From Pseudomonas graminis (lineage in GTDB: Bacteria > Pseudomonadota > Gammaproteobacteria > Pseudomonadales > Pseudomonadaceae): 64,000 nt of DNA. Each line of letters begins with the position of its first letter. Position 1 is the stretch's first letter. A program made the position numbers and the translations under genes. Positions 45,732-55,760 of the stretch are shown here, piece by piece. The DNA is taken from NCBI RefSeq assembly GCF_002093745.1, contig NZ_MTSB01000004.1:248001-312000 (forward strand), read 5' to 3'. The notes under the pieces were generated by a model. The model ran no database searches. It was given only the letters and a program-made list of their open reading frames with translations, and had not been told where the DNA came from.

Positions 45732-48700
45732 TCAACGCTTCACGAATCGCTCGCGCCCCAGCAAGGTCACCAGCAACGCAACGGTATCGGCGTTTTTGAG
45801 CATGATATCGGCGCGCTTGTGAACATCGGCGTAAAACACATCACGGGCCTCATCCAGCGTTGACTTGCCGGAGAGGCGCAGAATAGTGGCTTTGCCGTTA
45901 CCGTCGATCCGGCGCAAATCTCGCATCACTCCGTCTTCCATCTGTTTGAACAGCACGCTGCGGTCCGTCTGGAAAGACAAGGTCTTCTGTTGAGCGACAA
46001 TCTGTTCGTTTCGAATGCGCAAACGGTAACTGGGCGCGTCTTCCAGCAGATCGGCGTAAGGCGCTTGTGAATCGACATAAGCGATGTCATCCGTTCGAAG
46101 CACCAGATGCGACAACTCATGAATCAGGATCGCCGCGCGATAGTGGGGGCCATACCTGAAGTCGCCCGAACGCATGGCGCTGACTTTGAAACGGTAACTG
46201 GGCAGTCGGAAGAATTGCTCGGTCAGAAAAATCCGCTTTGAGGGGTCGGCTTCGAATACAAAGGCACTGGACGCCTCGTTCCCGATCCGGTTGATCCCAA
46301 CCACATAACGCGGAGAGTCGATCGGTGACAGCGAAGGGTCCATCAGCGCCTGATAGACGCCTGTAACCGCCTTTTTAACAGCACTGTGCAATGGGGCATC
46401 CGGAGTCTTGTGGTCAAAAAAGTCGGCGAGGATTTTCTCCGTACGCACATCGACTTTTTCATCCGGCGGCCTCGGCGTGAGATTGGCCAGGCAGTTCTCC
46501 AGATAGCGCTGCGCCTGGGCATGACCTTCCTCGATAGAAAGCGCCATTTCATGGTGAGCCTGACGAATGGCGGGCATGCCACTGGCGCTGATGACGATAA
46601 TTTCCTCGACCTCCTCGTCGATGAGGCTGCTTTCCATGCGGGTGACGATGCCGCCCCCGCCTCTCAGGCCGCCCTGGATGTCCAGTGTCCATCGCTGGTT
46701 GATATCGAGTTTGACCGACGGCCCGGTCTTGTCCCCGGCGACGATGAACCAGCCATCCCGGTCGCGCTGCAACTGATAGGCCTTGCCGTCAACGGCGGCG
46801 TACACCCCGCCTGTAACGGGGTTCTTGAAGGTGTTGAGCAACTCGTCCTTCTGCAGCGTGTTCAGCGCCACGTCGTGTACTTCGAACTCGAGCAGGCGGG
46901 CGCGCATCTGTTGTGTCAGGGAGCTGTTGCCCCAGGAAAAAACCGGCACATCCGCCGCATCTTCAGGCAGCTCCGAAACCTCCTGCGACTCGTCCCCCTC
47001 CCATTGCGGGCCGACTTCTTCACCCGACTGCGGGTTCTGCCGTGAAGAAATCATCACACTCACCGCAGCCATGAACTCGGAGAACGCCTTGCCCCAGCGC
47101 CGCCTGCCAGCCGACACGACAGACGAGTTGAACAACGTCTGGCTCTGCCATATGCCAATCAGCGCGCCCAGCCGCCCCGGCATGAGGGCCATGACCTGCT
47201 CGGCACCCAGCGTAAAGAGGTATTGCAACCGGTTGCGGCGATGTTCTGCATTGGTAACGCTCTGCTGCTGCACCTGCAACTTGAGGATGTCCAGCGCATC
47301 TTCGAACATCAATTGCAGCGCGTTGCCCTCGTACGGTTCGATTTTCAGGGTTACCGGCTGACTGGAGCGCCAAGGCACATCGAAGTCGGACTCCACACTG
47401 AAAGGCAGGTGCGGCTCCATGAAGCCACCGTTGTCATAGACCTTGCGCATGCCGGGGTCGATGTGATCGAGGATGAACTGCTGAAGTGAGCGGGAGGTAC
47501 GAATGTCCTCCAGCACAGCGGCCTGGGACGGATACTCTTTGAAGACGAAATCGTCGTACGTCAATACATACAAAACCCAAGGCCCGGATTGCGGCTTCGA
47601 AGGCCCTATCAGGTAGGCATTGAGCACAATGGTCGGGGCCCAGCCTTCGCTGGCCGGAAGCAATTGCAACCGGCAGAATTGCACGTATTTCCCGTCAACC
47701 GGCAGCCGCGCTATCGCATCAGGCATGTTCAGCACGCCTTCGACAAAGCGGTAAGCGTCGCCGGAAATGTCATTCTTCAGCTTCATGGAAAAGGCGCGCA
47801 ACAGATCCAGTGAAGGCATCTGCTGAGTGAACAGCGATCGCCGCTCGGCATAGTCGGGGTCAGTGTCGGCAAACAGCCTGTCCAGCACACTCCGGTAGCG
47901 TGTCGCGATGTCGAGCGACTCCACCAGATGACGAACATAGGCCGGGGTCAGCGCTGCAGGTGTCGTCCGGCCTTCCTTGAGCGTGATTGAAATCGCCCCG
48001 TCCAGACGAGACATGAACCGGTTGGCAGCAAACTCCACAAGGCTCTCGCGAATGACCCCGGTAGCAGCCGGTATCGATTGCGGCGTTTGCCCGGCGGGCA
48101 CGGGCACAGCCACGTAGTGCGTCAGCGTGACCAGGATATCTTCCGGATCCAGTGACTGATCGGGGAAGTCGCGCGCAAGGCTTTTTGTCAGCTGTTCCTG
48201 TGAATATTGATAAAGATCGGGGACGTCGAACAGAAAATCCCTGAGCCCGACACAGTTCACGTAAAACCTGCGCAAAGCCTCGACCAGAATGATCTGCTCA
48301 TTCATTGATGCCTGAATGATCCAGACGGGAACAATGGCCCGGTAAATCACGAACTGAATAGCGGAACCCAGGTTGCTCAACACCTGACGATTGCGATCAT
48401 CGCGCTCGGCAGCCTCAAGCAAATGGCTGAAGAGCCCGGATGGCAATTCCCATTCAGCGGCCTGCCTGTAGAGATACGCTGCCGTGCGCCGCTGGCGCTC
48501 GATTTCATCGCCCTGCAACGCTGCAATGAAATGCCCCTCGACAAGGTGCAGCGTCACGTTGATGTCCGGCGGTTCAGGCTGAGCAAGGCAGCTCAACAGC
48601 GTTTGCCTGTCGGGCTCGGCCAAAAGGTTGGTAATGCTCACGGTCGATTCGGCACCCGCCAGCCGGGAAGCAACGTATTGCGTGAGCGCATGCCGGGTTT

Positions 48701-50933
48701 CGAACACCAGAAGCCCTTTGCCAATCAGCCACAGGGCAGGTTTTTCGGGGCGAAGCCGGTTGCTTATGACGAATGCATTGGGCAACGCGACAGCGGGTGC
48801 CAACGGGTCGTACTGGAACGACAGCGTGAAAGCGTCCACGCGCTCATCCCCCAACGTAGCTCTCAAGACAGCCAGTGGCCTGTCCAATACCTGCTGAACG
48901 TTGCGCAGAACGGATTCAGGAAGCGTGGCAGTCCGTTTCTCGATGAACAGCTCAAGGCGCAAGGCGTATTCACGGACCAACGCGGACAGAATACCGGGCT
49001 GTACCTGTGAATCCAGATGGCGGATCGAGCGGGAATACAACTCGACAACCTGCTGTTCGAACCGGCGAGGGAAATCTGCCAGCACGCAATCAAGCATGTG
49101 CTCGAGCAGCGCCAATGGCAGACTGCGGACCAGGCGAGGCGCCACCAGCCCCTCAAGAACCGCTCCGTTTGAATGCGCTACCCGGGGGTGACCGCAAGCA
49201 CGCTCCAACGCCAGCGACAGCAGATACTCGGGCGGGCCGTCACCTGTACCGGCCGAGACCCACAGCGTCCTGGCGTCCAGGGACGGTAAATCGAGCAGCG
49301 CCAGGTAACGGTTCAATGCATCACGCATGCAGCCTTCAACGCCATGATGCAGCGAGTCCACGCGCTCAAGCAGCCGTTCGACCTTTCTCAGCTTGCCGAC
49401 CCAGTTGTCGGCAGTTTCGAAGCGAGCGTGTGGTTCGCTGGTCGCAGAGGCAGATGAACCCCAGACCTGATCAAACGGCAGCAGATCGGAACGCCAGCGC
49501 GCAGAGGCGGGTAAATTCAGCAGTCGCCCGTCCAGCAATGCACGGATGTCGAGCGCGTCATCGATACGCGCCGGAATCTTTTCAAAGGCAATGGGCGGCA
49601 ATCCCAGCACATGGCGCAGGTTGCGCTTTTGCAGCGCGATGACGCCTTCCACGAACTCACTGAAGAACGCAGTCGTGACCGGCTCGAACTGCAATTCGAC
49701 ATGGCCTTGGGCACAGAGGGCCGGGTGATCGTTCAAGGACGCGCTGGCCAACAATCGGGCGCGCGCAGGATCGCCCACCAGGTGTGTGGTCATCCGGGCC
49801 ATGTTGTCGAAGTGCTTGAAACCGGCCAACGAGGAATAAAGGTAAACACCGGCTGTGCCGCTGGCCGGGAAATCAATCAGAAACCGCCCGACCAGTTTCA
49901 CAGGCTCCTGCCCGGCCACGGAGACTGACAACCTGCACACCCTGATCGACTGCGGGTCGAGTGCAGCGTCATGGGCAGGCAGCAGGACACGCAGACGATG
50001 ATAATCAGCGTCATTCAGCGCGCCGGCCGCCCGCCCCGCCAGCAAGTGCCGACGAAACGATTCGGCCAGCGCAAGCACTGCCACCTCGCGTCCGGTCCGG
50101 CCATCAAGCCGTGGCGCGGTCCAGTAATCCGCCAGTAATTGCTCGTAAACCGTCGGGACGGCTGAGGCCGTAGCAGCCAGCGCCTCACTGTAGACATCCC
50201 GCTCAGCCCCGGCCAGCACATGCCCCTGAGCATCCAGAAACACCCGCGCCAGGCCGGACGGCAGTGACTGGGCAGCGACTTCATCTACGGCCGCCTCGAC
50301 CAGCGTCTGGGTACCGACTACCGACGTCAGGCCGTTATCTGAGGCGGGCATCGTGTCAACGATCTGTGCGAGGTGAGTGAACACATCAACATCGTTCATC
50401 GGATCACGCTCCAGCAACCCGACTTGCAGGGCTTTACCTGCCGCGGTGCGCAGGTCCGGCAGGCTGTCCAGTTGCACCGCCAGGTCCCCCAGGTACCGCG
50501 CCTGTTGCCGGATCACCGCCAGCGTGCGTGTTTCAAACAACGAGTTCTCGACGCGCTCTGCTTCGACCGCTACCAGATCACCGAACTCATCGAAACGCCT
50601 TCGCAGTGCGTCGAGCAGCGCAGTGCGATGCTCGAAACGTTCGAGGCCTGACAACAGCGTACTCAGAAAGACCGGCGTCTGGTACCCGACCGGATCGCTG
50701 ATGAGCAACGCACCCGCCAGTTCGGGATGGGCGGCCGAGCCGTCGTCCATGATCAGCCTGTCGACTCTGGGCGCAGGGGCTTCGTGACCTGCCTCATGAT
50801 TATCGAGAACCAGCGTCTGTAGCCACAGACTTTCATGGCTGCTGATGCGCGCCTGGGCAGCGGCGTGCCGGATATCCTGCGCAAATTGCGCACGAAGGGA
50901 CTCGCTGAAAAAGTATGGAGGTGTATCTGACAT
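45732..50933 (-). CDS. Giant toxin-like protein with C-terminal aspzincin metallopeptidase motif
   Basis: A 1733-residue protein, start ATG 50933 with AGGGGA 8 bases upstream. It resembles the large Pseudomonas proteins annotated as DUF6543/dermonecrotic-toxin-like: long, leucine-rich, mostly helical, with no signal peptide and a single hydrophobic stretch (about 830-870) that could insert in membranes. Near the C-terminus HELSH (1605-1609) is followed by RTDDIAY (1613-1619), matching the aspzincin pattern HExxH...GTxDxxY with the third zinc ligand Asp1616; preceding IFLTEQFF also fits M35-type lysine-specific endopeptidases. No hrp box, immunity gene or secretion gene is seen nearby. A contact or injected protease toxin is inferred. 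Confidence 0.72.
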   Translation of the reverse strand: MSDTPPYFFSESLRAQFAQDIRHAAAQARISSHESLWLQTLVLDNHEAGHEAPAPRVDRLIMDDGSAAHPELAGALLISDPVGYQTPVFLSTLLSGLERFEHRTALLDALRRRFDEFGDLVAVEAERVENSLFETRTLAVIRQQARYLGDLAVQLDSLPDLRTAAGKALQVGLLERDPMNDVDVFTHLAQIVDTMPASDNGLTSVVGTQTLVEAAVDEVAAQSLPSGLARVFLDAQGHVLAGAERDVYSEALAATASAVPTVYEQLLADYWTAPRLDGRTGREVAVLALAESFRRHLLAGRAAGALNDADYHRLRVLLPAHDAALDPQSIRVCRLSVSVAGQEPVKLVGRFLIDFPASGTAGVYLYSSLAGFKHFDNMARMTTHLVGDPARARLLASASLNDHPALCAQGHVELQFEPVTTAFFSEFVEGVIALQKRNLRHVLGLPPIAFEKIPARIDDALDIRALLDGRLLNLPASARWRSDLLPFDQVWGSSASATSEPHARFETADNWVGKLRKVERLLERVDSLHHGVEGCMRDALNRYLALLDLPSLDARTLWVSAGTGDGPPEYLLSLALERACGHPRVAHSNGAVLEGLVAPRLVRSLPLALLEHMLDCVLADFPRRFEQQVVELYSRSIRHLDSQVQPGILSALVREYALRLELFIEKRTATLPESVLRNVQQVLDRPLAVLRATLGDERVDAFTLSFQYDPLAPAVALPNAFVISNRLRPEKPALWLIGKGLLVFETRHALTQYVASRLAGAESTVSITNLLAEPDRQTLLSCLAQPEPPDINVTLHLVEGHFIAALQGDEIERQRRTAAYLYRQAAEWELPSGLFSHLLEAAERDDRNRQVLSNLGSAIQFVIYRAIVPVWIIQASMNEQIILVEALRRFYVNCVGLRDFLFDVPDLYQYSQEQLTKSLARDFPDQSLDPEDILVTLTHYVAVPVPAGQTPQSIPAATGVIRESLVEFAANRFMSRLDGAISITLKEGRTTPAALTPAYVRHLVESLDIATRYRSVLDRLFADTDPDYAERRSLFTQQMPSLDLLRAFSMKLKNDISGDAYRFVEGVLNMPDAIARLPVDGKYVQFCRLQLLPASEGWAPTIVLNAYLIGPSKPQSGPWVLYVLTYDDFVFKEYPSQAAVLEDIRTSRSLQQFILDHIDPGMRKVYDNGGFMEPHLPFSVESDFDVPWRSSQPVTLKIEPYEGNALQLMFEDALDILKLQVQQQSVTNAEHRRNRLQYLFTLGAEQVMALMPGRLGALIGIWQSQTLFNSSVVSAGRRRWGKAFSEFMAAVSVMISSRQNPQSGEEVGPQWEGDESQEVSELPEDAADVPVFSWGNSSLTQQMRARLLEFEVHDVALNTLQKDELLNTFKNPVTGGVYAAVDGKAYQLQRDRDGWFIVAGDKTGPSVKLDINQRWTLDIQGGLRGGGGIVTRMESSLIDEEVEEIIVISASGMPAIRQAHHEMALSIEEGHAQAQRYLENCLANLTPRPPDEKVDVRTEKILADFFDHKTPDAPLHSAVKKAVTGVYQALMDPSLSPIDSPRYVVGINRIGNEASSAFVFEADPSKRIFLTEQFFRLPSYRFKVSAMRSGDFRYGPHYRAAILIHELSHLVLRTDDIAYVDSQAPYADLLEDAPSYRLRIRNEQIVAQQKTLSFQTDRSVLFKQMEDGVMRDLRRIDGNGKATILRLSGKSTLDEARDVFYADVHKRADIMLKNADTVALLVTLLGRERFVKR

Positions 50934-51069
50934 CGGCTGTTTCCCCTGTCCACCCCGGCCCACCCTCCAAGGAGGAGCATGGGCAAGGAAAAAGGAAACA
51001 GCTTATTCAGAGGGCATGCGACGGCTGCGTTACATAAAGCAACTCGTCAGAAGAAAGGCTGCAGGCAGG

Positions 51070-51636
51070 TCAGTTCGACACCTTGACGTTCTTATCAACC
51101 CAGGCAGCGAACGCGTTGATGAACGTCTGCAGAAACGGTCGGGTTTTCTCGGACAACACGCCGGCTTCATCGAAAAAGCTTCCGGCACCGCCCAGATACG
51201 CTTCCGGCTGCTGGAGGCAAAGGACATCCAGAAACACCAGCGACTGACGCAAGTGATGATTGGCACCGAAGCCACCCACTGCGCCCGGCGAAGCGCTGAT
51301 CACTGCGCCTGGCTTGCCACTGAACGCGCTCTTGCCGTAAGGGCGCGAGCCGACATCGATGGCATTTTTCAAGGCACCCGGCACTGAGCGATTGTATTCC
51401 GGTGTGACAAACAACACGCCGTGGGCAGCGCCAAGCTGTTCGCGAAAGGCGGCATAAGCCGGCGGCGGTGAAGCACCATCAATGTCTTCGTTGTACAGCG
51501 GGAGATCACCGATTTCGACAATGTTCAGCTTCAGACTGGCAGGTGCCAATTCTGCCAGCGCGAGAGCGATTTTACGGTTGATGGAGTCTTTTCGAAGACT
51601 GCCGACCAATACGGCAATGGTATGAACCTGGCTCAT
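51070..51636 (-). CDS. NAD(P)H-dependent FMN reductase
   Basis: A 188-residue flavodoxin-fold reductase. The phosphate loop GSLRKDSINRKIA (about residues 12-24), the isoalloxazine-binding PEYNRSVPGALKNAIDVGSRP (about 80-100) and GGFGANHHLRQSL (about 120-132) are the marks of the ChrR/YieF/ArsH-like group, which reduces quinones, chromate or azo compounds with FMN. ATG 51636 gives the family start; an in-frame ATG at 51651 adds five residues. It is a single gene, downstream of nothing on its strand within 500 bases. Confidence 0.88.
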   Translation of the reverse strand: MSQVHTIAVLVGSLRKDSINRKIALALAELAPASLKLNIVEIGDLPLYNEDIDGASPPPAYAAFREQLGAAHGVLFVTPEYNRSVPGALKNAIDVGSRPYGKSAFSGKPGAVISASPGAVGGFGANHHLRQSLVFLDVLCLQQPEAYLGGAGSFFDEAGVLSEKTRPFLQTFINAFAAWVDKNVKVSN

Positions 51637-51846
51637 GAAAATATCCGTCATCTGATAGGAGGTGGGTTAGGTATAGAATGAAAGCGAGCTTTAGACGACC
51701 TGCACAGCCTTCAATTCCCTGGCACCGTCAAACAGCGCGGATTATTTTTTTATGGCAGGCAAACTCCCCTATAGATCAGTGGTCTACAAGCCTCGATGGT
51801 TTTTCCAAACCAGCAGGTATATTCAGTTTCAGAGGTTACAAAGCAA

Positions 51847-52062
51847 ATGGCTTCAGTTCTCGTCAGACAATTTCATGCCAGAGACGCCGAAGGTCGCGTG
51901 TATCCGGTGCATGAGTTCCAGGAATCACAGCCTGATGAGGCGCAAGGCGGGCAACCGGTCATTACCTATCGATTGGCAATCGGTGACCGGGTCAAGCATC
52001 TTGGCGGGGACGATTTTGAACTCGTGCAGTCCGGCGTGCATATGACCCGCACCTCCAGTTGA
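51847..52062 (+). CDS. Small conserved hypothetical protein, 71 residues
   Basis: I do not recognise a function. The product (ASVLVRQFHARDAEGRVYPV...) is hydrophilic, without signal peptide, membrane helix or cysteine, and reads like the small cytoplasmic proteins conserved among pseudomonads. ATG 51847 has AGAGG 11 bases upstream; ATG 51796 in the same frame is possible. The coding pattern is normal and a terminator follows, so it is probably real. Confidence 0.6.
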   Translation: MASVLVRQFHARDAEGRVYPVHEFQESQPDEAQGGQPVITYRLAIGDRVKHLGGDDFELVQSGVHMTRTSS

Positions 52063-52073
52063 GGCAGCGATAA

Positions 52074-52116
52074 GCCCCGCCTGACTGGCCGGCGCAAGCG
52101 GGGCGCTGTCGATTTT
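52074..52116. terminator. Terminator between convergent small gene and acetyltransferase
   Basis: GCCCCGC (52074-52080) pairs with GCGGGGC (52098-52104), followed by TTTT at 52113-52116. It sits between the stop codons of two convergent genes. Confidence 0.6.
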
Positions 52117-52663
52117 AGAAAATCAGATACCAGAAAATCGCGGTCTCGCGAGTGTTCGGATCGATACCTCTGTAGCGCATGTGATCCACGCCGCCCACGA
52201 CATAGCCGCATCGCTCATACAACCTGCAGGCGCCGAGGTTGTTGTTCTGGGTTTCCAGAACGATGCCAGGCAAATCGCGTTTGAGCGCCCAGAACCGTGC
52301 TGCGTCGAGCAGTGATCTGGCGACACCGTGACGACGCGCCGCGTCATCAACGGCCAGTTCGTCGATGTAGGCAAACCCGCTCCAGTGCGTGCTCATCACG
52401 ATATGCCCGACGGGCTGATCATCCAGCCATGCAACCATCACCGAACTCGTGGCGGCGTCACGGTGGTCGGCGAACTCCTGAGAGTCGATGCCGTAATTCT
52501 TGCTGTAAGGCTCGACCAGTTCGACCTGCCACGCCTCGACGCGCTCACCAATGACCGGCCTGGCATAACCCAGTACCGTGAATGTGAAGTCACTGTTGAG
52601 GATGTAGTCCTCGAAGCATTCGTCTGCAACCCGAATGCTCAAGACAGGATGTGCCACAGTCAT
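52115..52663 (-). CDS. Streptothricin acetyltransferase-like GNAT protein
   Basis: A 182-residue GNAT acetyltransferase. Beyond the general fold (AARRHGVARSLLDAA acetyl-CoA loop, near 110-124; ACRLYERCGY, near 147-156), the C-terminal run from FAYIDELAV through GIVLETQNNNLGACRLY to ETAIFWYLIF closely follows streptothricin acetyltransferases (Sat), which modify the beta-lysine of streptothricin. Other GNATs lack the ETQNNN and ETA-WYW-type ends. Whether it gives resistance is untested. Its start lies 21 bases after dnaQ on the same strand, so it is probably read from the rnhA-dnaQ transcript. Confidence 0.8.
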   Translation of the reverse strand: MTVAHPVLSIRVADECFEDYILNSDFTFTVLGYARPVIGERVEAWQVELVEPYSKNYGIDSQEFADHRDAATSSVMVAWLDDQPVGHIVMSTHWSGFAYIDELAVDDAARRHGVARSLLDAARFWALKRDLPGIVLETQNNNLGACRLYERCGYVVGGVDHMRYRGIDPNTRETAIFWYLIF

Positions 52664-52684
52664 GTCACCCTTCGCCGGTTACTG

Positions 52685-53464
52685 TCAGGAAGAGGCCTGC
52701 GCCCTGGCTTCCAGCATCTGTACCCACAGCGCAGGCGCGCCGGAGGCTTTGGCGATGGTGCCCATACGCACCTCATGCTCGGCCAGTTCACTTTCCGATG
52801 CACGAATGATGCGGCATGGCTTGCGGTCGGCGGGCAGGCGGCGAATTTCGCTGCCGCGATTGCCGGAGCCTTCACCGGAACCATTGCCGTCTGAGGCGTT
52901 ACCGGCCAGTGACAGGCTGGTCTGCCCGCCGGTCATCGCCAGATAGACGTCAGCCAGAATCTCGGAGTCAAGCAATGCGCCATGCAGCTCACGACCGGAG
53001 TTGTCGACGCCGTAACGCTTGCACAGGGCATCCAGGCTGTTGCGCTGCCCCGGATGGCGCTCGCGGGCCATCATCAGGGTGTCGAGAATCGAACAGTGCC
53101 GAGTGATGTCTGACCTGTCCTGATCGCCCATCAACGCAAATTCGTTGTTGATGAAGCCCACGTCGAACGCTGCGTTGTGGATGATCAGTTGCGCGCCTTT
53201 GATGAACTCGAAAAACTCATCGGCGACTTCGGCAAAGCGGGGCTTGCCGACCAGAAACTCGTTGGTGATACCGTGAACGCCAATCGCCCCTTCATCACTT
53301 TCGCGGTCGGGTTGAAGGTACACGTGAAAATGCCGCCCGGTCAGGCGACGGCCAATCAGTTCGACGCAACCAATCTCGATGACGCGGTGACCATCGGTCA
53401 CTGGCATACCGGTGGTTTCGGTGTCGAGAACGATCGATCTGTTATCCAGGTTTTGCACTGACAT
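52685..53464 (-). CDS. dnaQ: DNA polymerase III epsilon subunit (3'-5' proofreading exonuclease)
   Basis: A 259-residue subunit of the replicative polymerase core. ATG 53464 is chosen for family alignment. DEDDh active-site residues: Asp14 and Glu16 (LDTETTG), Asp101 (HNAAFD), His161 and Asp166 (HGALLDSE). The exonuclease domain covers about 1-180; the C-terminal 75 residues include a Gly/Ser/Asn-rich linker (about 190-210) and the alpha-subunit-binding tail. It lies behind rnhA on the same strand with a hairpin (53518-53537) between them, the usual rnhA-dnaQ order in pseudomonads. Confidence 0.95.
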   Translation of the reverse strand: MSVQNLDNRSIVLDTETTGMPVTDGHRVIEIGCVELIGRRLTGRHFHVYLQPDRESDEGAIGVHGITNEFLVGKPRFAEVADEFFEFIKGAQLIIHNAAFDVGFINNEFALMGDQDRSDITRHCSILDTLMMARERHPGQRNSLDALCKRYGVDNSGRELHGALLDSEILADVYLAMTGGQTSLSLAGNASDGNGSGEGSGNRGSEIRRLPADRKPCRIIRASESELAEHEVRMGTIAKASGAPALWVQMLEARAQASS

Positions 53465-53517
53465 TGACTCTTGCCTCATCTACAGGCGGCGATACTAACA
53501 TGACGGAGCCGTCGCGA

Positions 53518-53537
53518 GCCGGCCACCGCTGGCCGGC
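53518..53537 (-). terminator. Hairpin between rnhA and dnaQ
   Basis: GCCGGCCA, loop CCGC, TGGCCGGC: a perfect 8-bp, all-G/C-rich stem just after the rnhA stop. Without a T-run it may attenuate or protect rather than fully end the transcript. Confidence 0.45.
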
Positions 53538-53542
53538 CACCG

Positions 53543-53995
53543 CTATCGGTGCTTGATGCCACGAACCTCGTCGACACCCCGGTTGGCCAGTTGATCGGCA
53601 CGCTCGTTGCCGGGGTGGCCGATATGGCCGCGCACCCACTGCCATTTCACGGTATGACGGCTGACCTGTTCGTCCAGCAGCTGCCACAGGTCGGCGTTCT
53701 TGACCGGTTCCTTGGCCGCGGTTTTCCAGCCGCGCTTCTTCCAGTTGACCATCCACTCGGTGATGCCCTTCATCACGTATTGCGAGTCGGTGACCAGCGT
53801 GACTTCGCAGGGGCGCTTGAGTTCTTCAAGCCCGCGGATGGCGCCGGTAAGCTCCATGCGGTTATTAGTGGTGTTGGCTTCGCCGCCCCACAGCTCTTTT
53901 TCTACCCCCTTGCATATCAGCAAGGCGCCCCACCCGCCCGGACCAGGATTGCCCTTGCAGGCACCGTCGGTGAAGAGTTCAACGCTATCGCTCAT
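53543..53995 (-). CDS. rnhA: Ribonuclease HI
   Basis: A 150-residue enzyme that cuts RNA in RNA-DNA hybrids, removing primers and R-loops. The four metal-binding acids sit at the E. coli positions: Asp10 ([14 protein letters not shown]), Glu48 (NRMELTGAI), Asp70 (VTDSQYV) and Asp134 (NERADQLAN); the basic handle ([12 protein letters not shown]) is also present. Length is normal (155 in E. coli). It is downstream of the methyltransferase gene (46-base gap) and upstream of dnaQ. Confidence 0.96.
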   Translation of the reverse strand: MSDSVELFTDGACKGNPGPGGWGALLICKGVEKELWGGEANTTNNRMELTGAIRGLEELKRPCEVTLVTDSQYVMKGITEWMVNWKKRGWKTAAKEPVKNADLWQLLDEQVSRHTVKWQWVRGHIGHPGNERADQLANRGVDEVRGIKHR

Positions 53996-54041
53996 TACGA
54001 CCTTTCCAGAATGATGGGCTTCGTGTGCGGCATGGCATGGC

Positions 54042-54800
54042 TCAGGAGTCCTGGGCCTTGCGGCTGACCTTGGCCATCGGCATGGGAATCAGCTTGCCGA
54101 TAGGGTCGCGACGCACCTGACGCACGGGTCTGAGGCCTACCACCAGCTTGCGTGCAACCAGAAGATAAAAGCCGCCACCGGGGCTCTGTCGTCCCTCGCC
54201 GAGGCTTTCGAGCCCCATCAGGCGTTGCTGCCATCCCGCAGAAGCAAGGGGCGGACGATAGCACCCGAAGCGCCGTTTCTCCAGCGCGAAGCCCAGCAGG
54301 GTGAGCCAGTCGGCGACCCGCGAAGAAGAAATGCAACGCGCCTTGCGCAAGGCATCGCGAGCAAAGGCATGCCTTATCCCCCAGGTGCTCCAGGGGTTGA
54401 TACCGATGATCAGCAAATGTCCGCCCGGACGCACACTGCTGGCCGCTTCGCGCAGCAGCCCGTGGGGCGACAGGCAAAAATCCAGACCGTGTTGCAGCAC
54501 CACGACATCGGCCGCGTGTTCGCTCAAGGGCCAGGCCTGTTCTTCACAGACAATCTCGACGCCTGGCAAGGGCGCGCCAAGCCGCACATTGCGCCGCACC
54601 TGCGGTGCAACCGGCGGGCTTTCTGCCGACGGCCCGTAATGCACCAGATAACCGCCGAAATAGCGCCCCAGTTCTTCATCGAGCACCCGCCGTTCCTCTT
54701 CGAGCAGAAGCTGCCCGAGTGGCCCTGAAAGCCATTCACGAGCATCGCGGATCAATGCAAGCCACTCAGGATCAGCCTGAGCGAACGCTTCATCGGTCAT
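54042..54800 (-). CDS. Class I SAM-dependent methyltransferase
   Basis: A 252-residue protein with a degenerate methyltransferase fold: [35 protein letters not shown] (about 97-131) is motif II-III of the Rossmann fold; the usual motif I glycine-rich loop is weak. ATG 54800 has GGAGGAG 5 bases upstream. The substrate is unknown. It is the first gene of the methyltransferase-rnhA-dnaQ run and is divergent from gloB with an 81-base spacer, the same order as in P. aeruginosa (from memory). Confidence 0.8.
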   Translation of the reverse strand: MTDEAFAQADPEWLALIRDAREWLSGPLGQLLLEEERRVLDEELGRYFGGYLVHYGPSAESPPVAPQVRRNVRLGAPLPGVEIVCEEQAWPLSEHAADVVVLQHGLDFCLSPHGLLREAASSVRPGGHLLIIGINPWSTWGIRHAFARDALRKARCISSSRVADWLTLLGFALEKRRFGCYRPPLASAGWQQRLMGLESLGEGRQSPGGGFYLLVARKLVVGLRPVRQVRRDPIGKLIPMPMAKVSRKAQDS

Positions 54801-54881
54801 GAGTTCTCCTCCAGAGGTGCTCGCTAACAGCGGCAACAGACTCTAAGATGCACCATTGTCTGCCGCTATGCGAACTGCGCC

Positions 54882-55661
54882 ATGATACAGATCCACGCCC
54901 TCCCCGCTTTCAGTGACAACTACATATGGTTGTTACAAGACCTTTCGAACCAGCGGTGTGCTGTCGTCGATCCGGGCGATTCTGCGCCGGTGCTGGAATG
55001 GCTGGCGCAAAATCCCGACTGCCGGCTGACCGATATCCTGATCACCCACCACCACAATGATCATGTTGGCGGCGTGGTCGAACTCAAGCAGGCCACCCAG
55101 GCACGCGTACTGGGGCCGGCAACCGAGAAGATTCCGGCGCGCGATATCGCACTGGCCGACCATGACCGGCTCACCGTGCTTGGTCTCGACTTCGTGGTGC
55201 ATGCGGTCCCCGGCCATACATTGGGCCACATCGCCTTCTATCATGAAGACGCTGCGCAGCCCTTGCTGTTCAGTGGCGACACACTGTTCGCGGCTGGCTG
55301 CGGACGCCTGTTCGAAGGCACACCCGAACAGATGCACACCTCGCTCGAACGCCTCGCCGCCCTTCCGGACAGCACACTGATCTACTGCGCCCATGAATAC
55401 ACGCTGAGCAATCTGCGCTTTGCCCAGGCTGTCGAACCCGACAACCAGGACATCGCCGAGCGACTGGCCCAAGTGACCCAGTGGCGCAACGAAGGTCGCA
55501 TCAGCGTGCCGTCCAGTATGGCACTGGAAAAGCGCACCAACCCGTTTCTTCGTACCCGCGAAACATCTGTTAAAGAAAAAGCGGACGAACGGAGCGGAGG
55601 CCAAAACACCTCGCAAAGTGAGGTCTTTGCTCAGTTGAGGGCCTGGAAAGATAAGTTCTGA
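54882..55661 (+). CDS. gloB: Hydroxyacylglutathione hydrolase (glyoxalase II)
   Basis: A 259-residue metallo-beta-lactamase-fold enzyme that hydrolyses S-lactoylglutathione to D-lactate, completing methylglyoxal detoxification in the cytoplasm. The binuclear metal motif THHHNDH lies at 55-61 (His56, His58, Asp60, His61), with further ligands in [19 protein letters not shown] and YCAHEYT. The length and the C-terminal KRTNPFLR substrate loop are those of GloB. It is followed by mltD on the same strand after about 100 bases. Confidence 0.95.
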   Translation: MIQIHALPAFSDNYIWLLQDLSNQRCAVVDPGDSAPVLEWLAQNPDCRLTDILITHHHNDHVGGVVELKQATQARVLGPATEKIPARDIALADHDRLTVLGLDFVVHAVPGHTLGHIAFYHEDAAQPLLFSGDTLFAAGCGRLFEGTPEQMHTSLERLAALPDSTLIYCAHEYTLSNLRFAQAVEPDNQDIAERLAQVTQWRNEGRISVPSSMALEKRTNPFLRTRETSVKEKADERSGGQNTSQSEVFAQLRAWKDKF

Positions 55662-55760
55662 GGCGACCCTCAAACCGCAATAAAATTCTGAAAGGTTGAC
55701 CGACGGCAGGCTGCTTCCTAGAATCGCCCGACATTTTCGTCTGGATGTACCCCCCGAACA

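Noticed and set aside
50931..51070. Search for a hrp box before the giant toxin-like gene
   Set aside because: No GGAACC-N15/16-CCAC pattern on the minus strand in this spacer, so I do not call it a type III effector.
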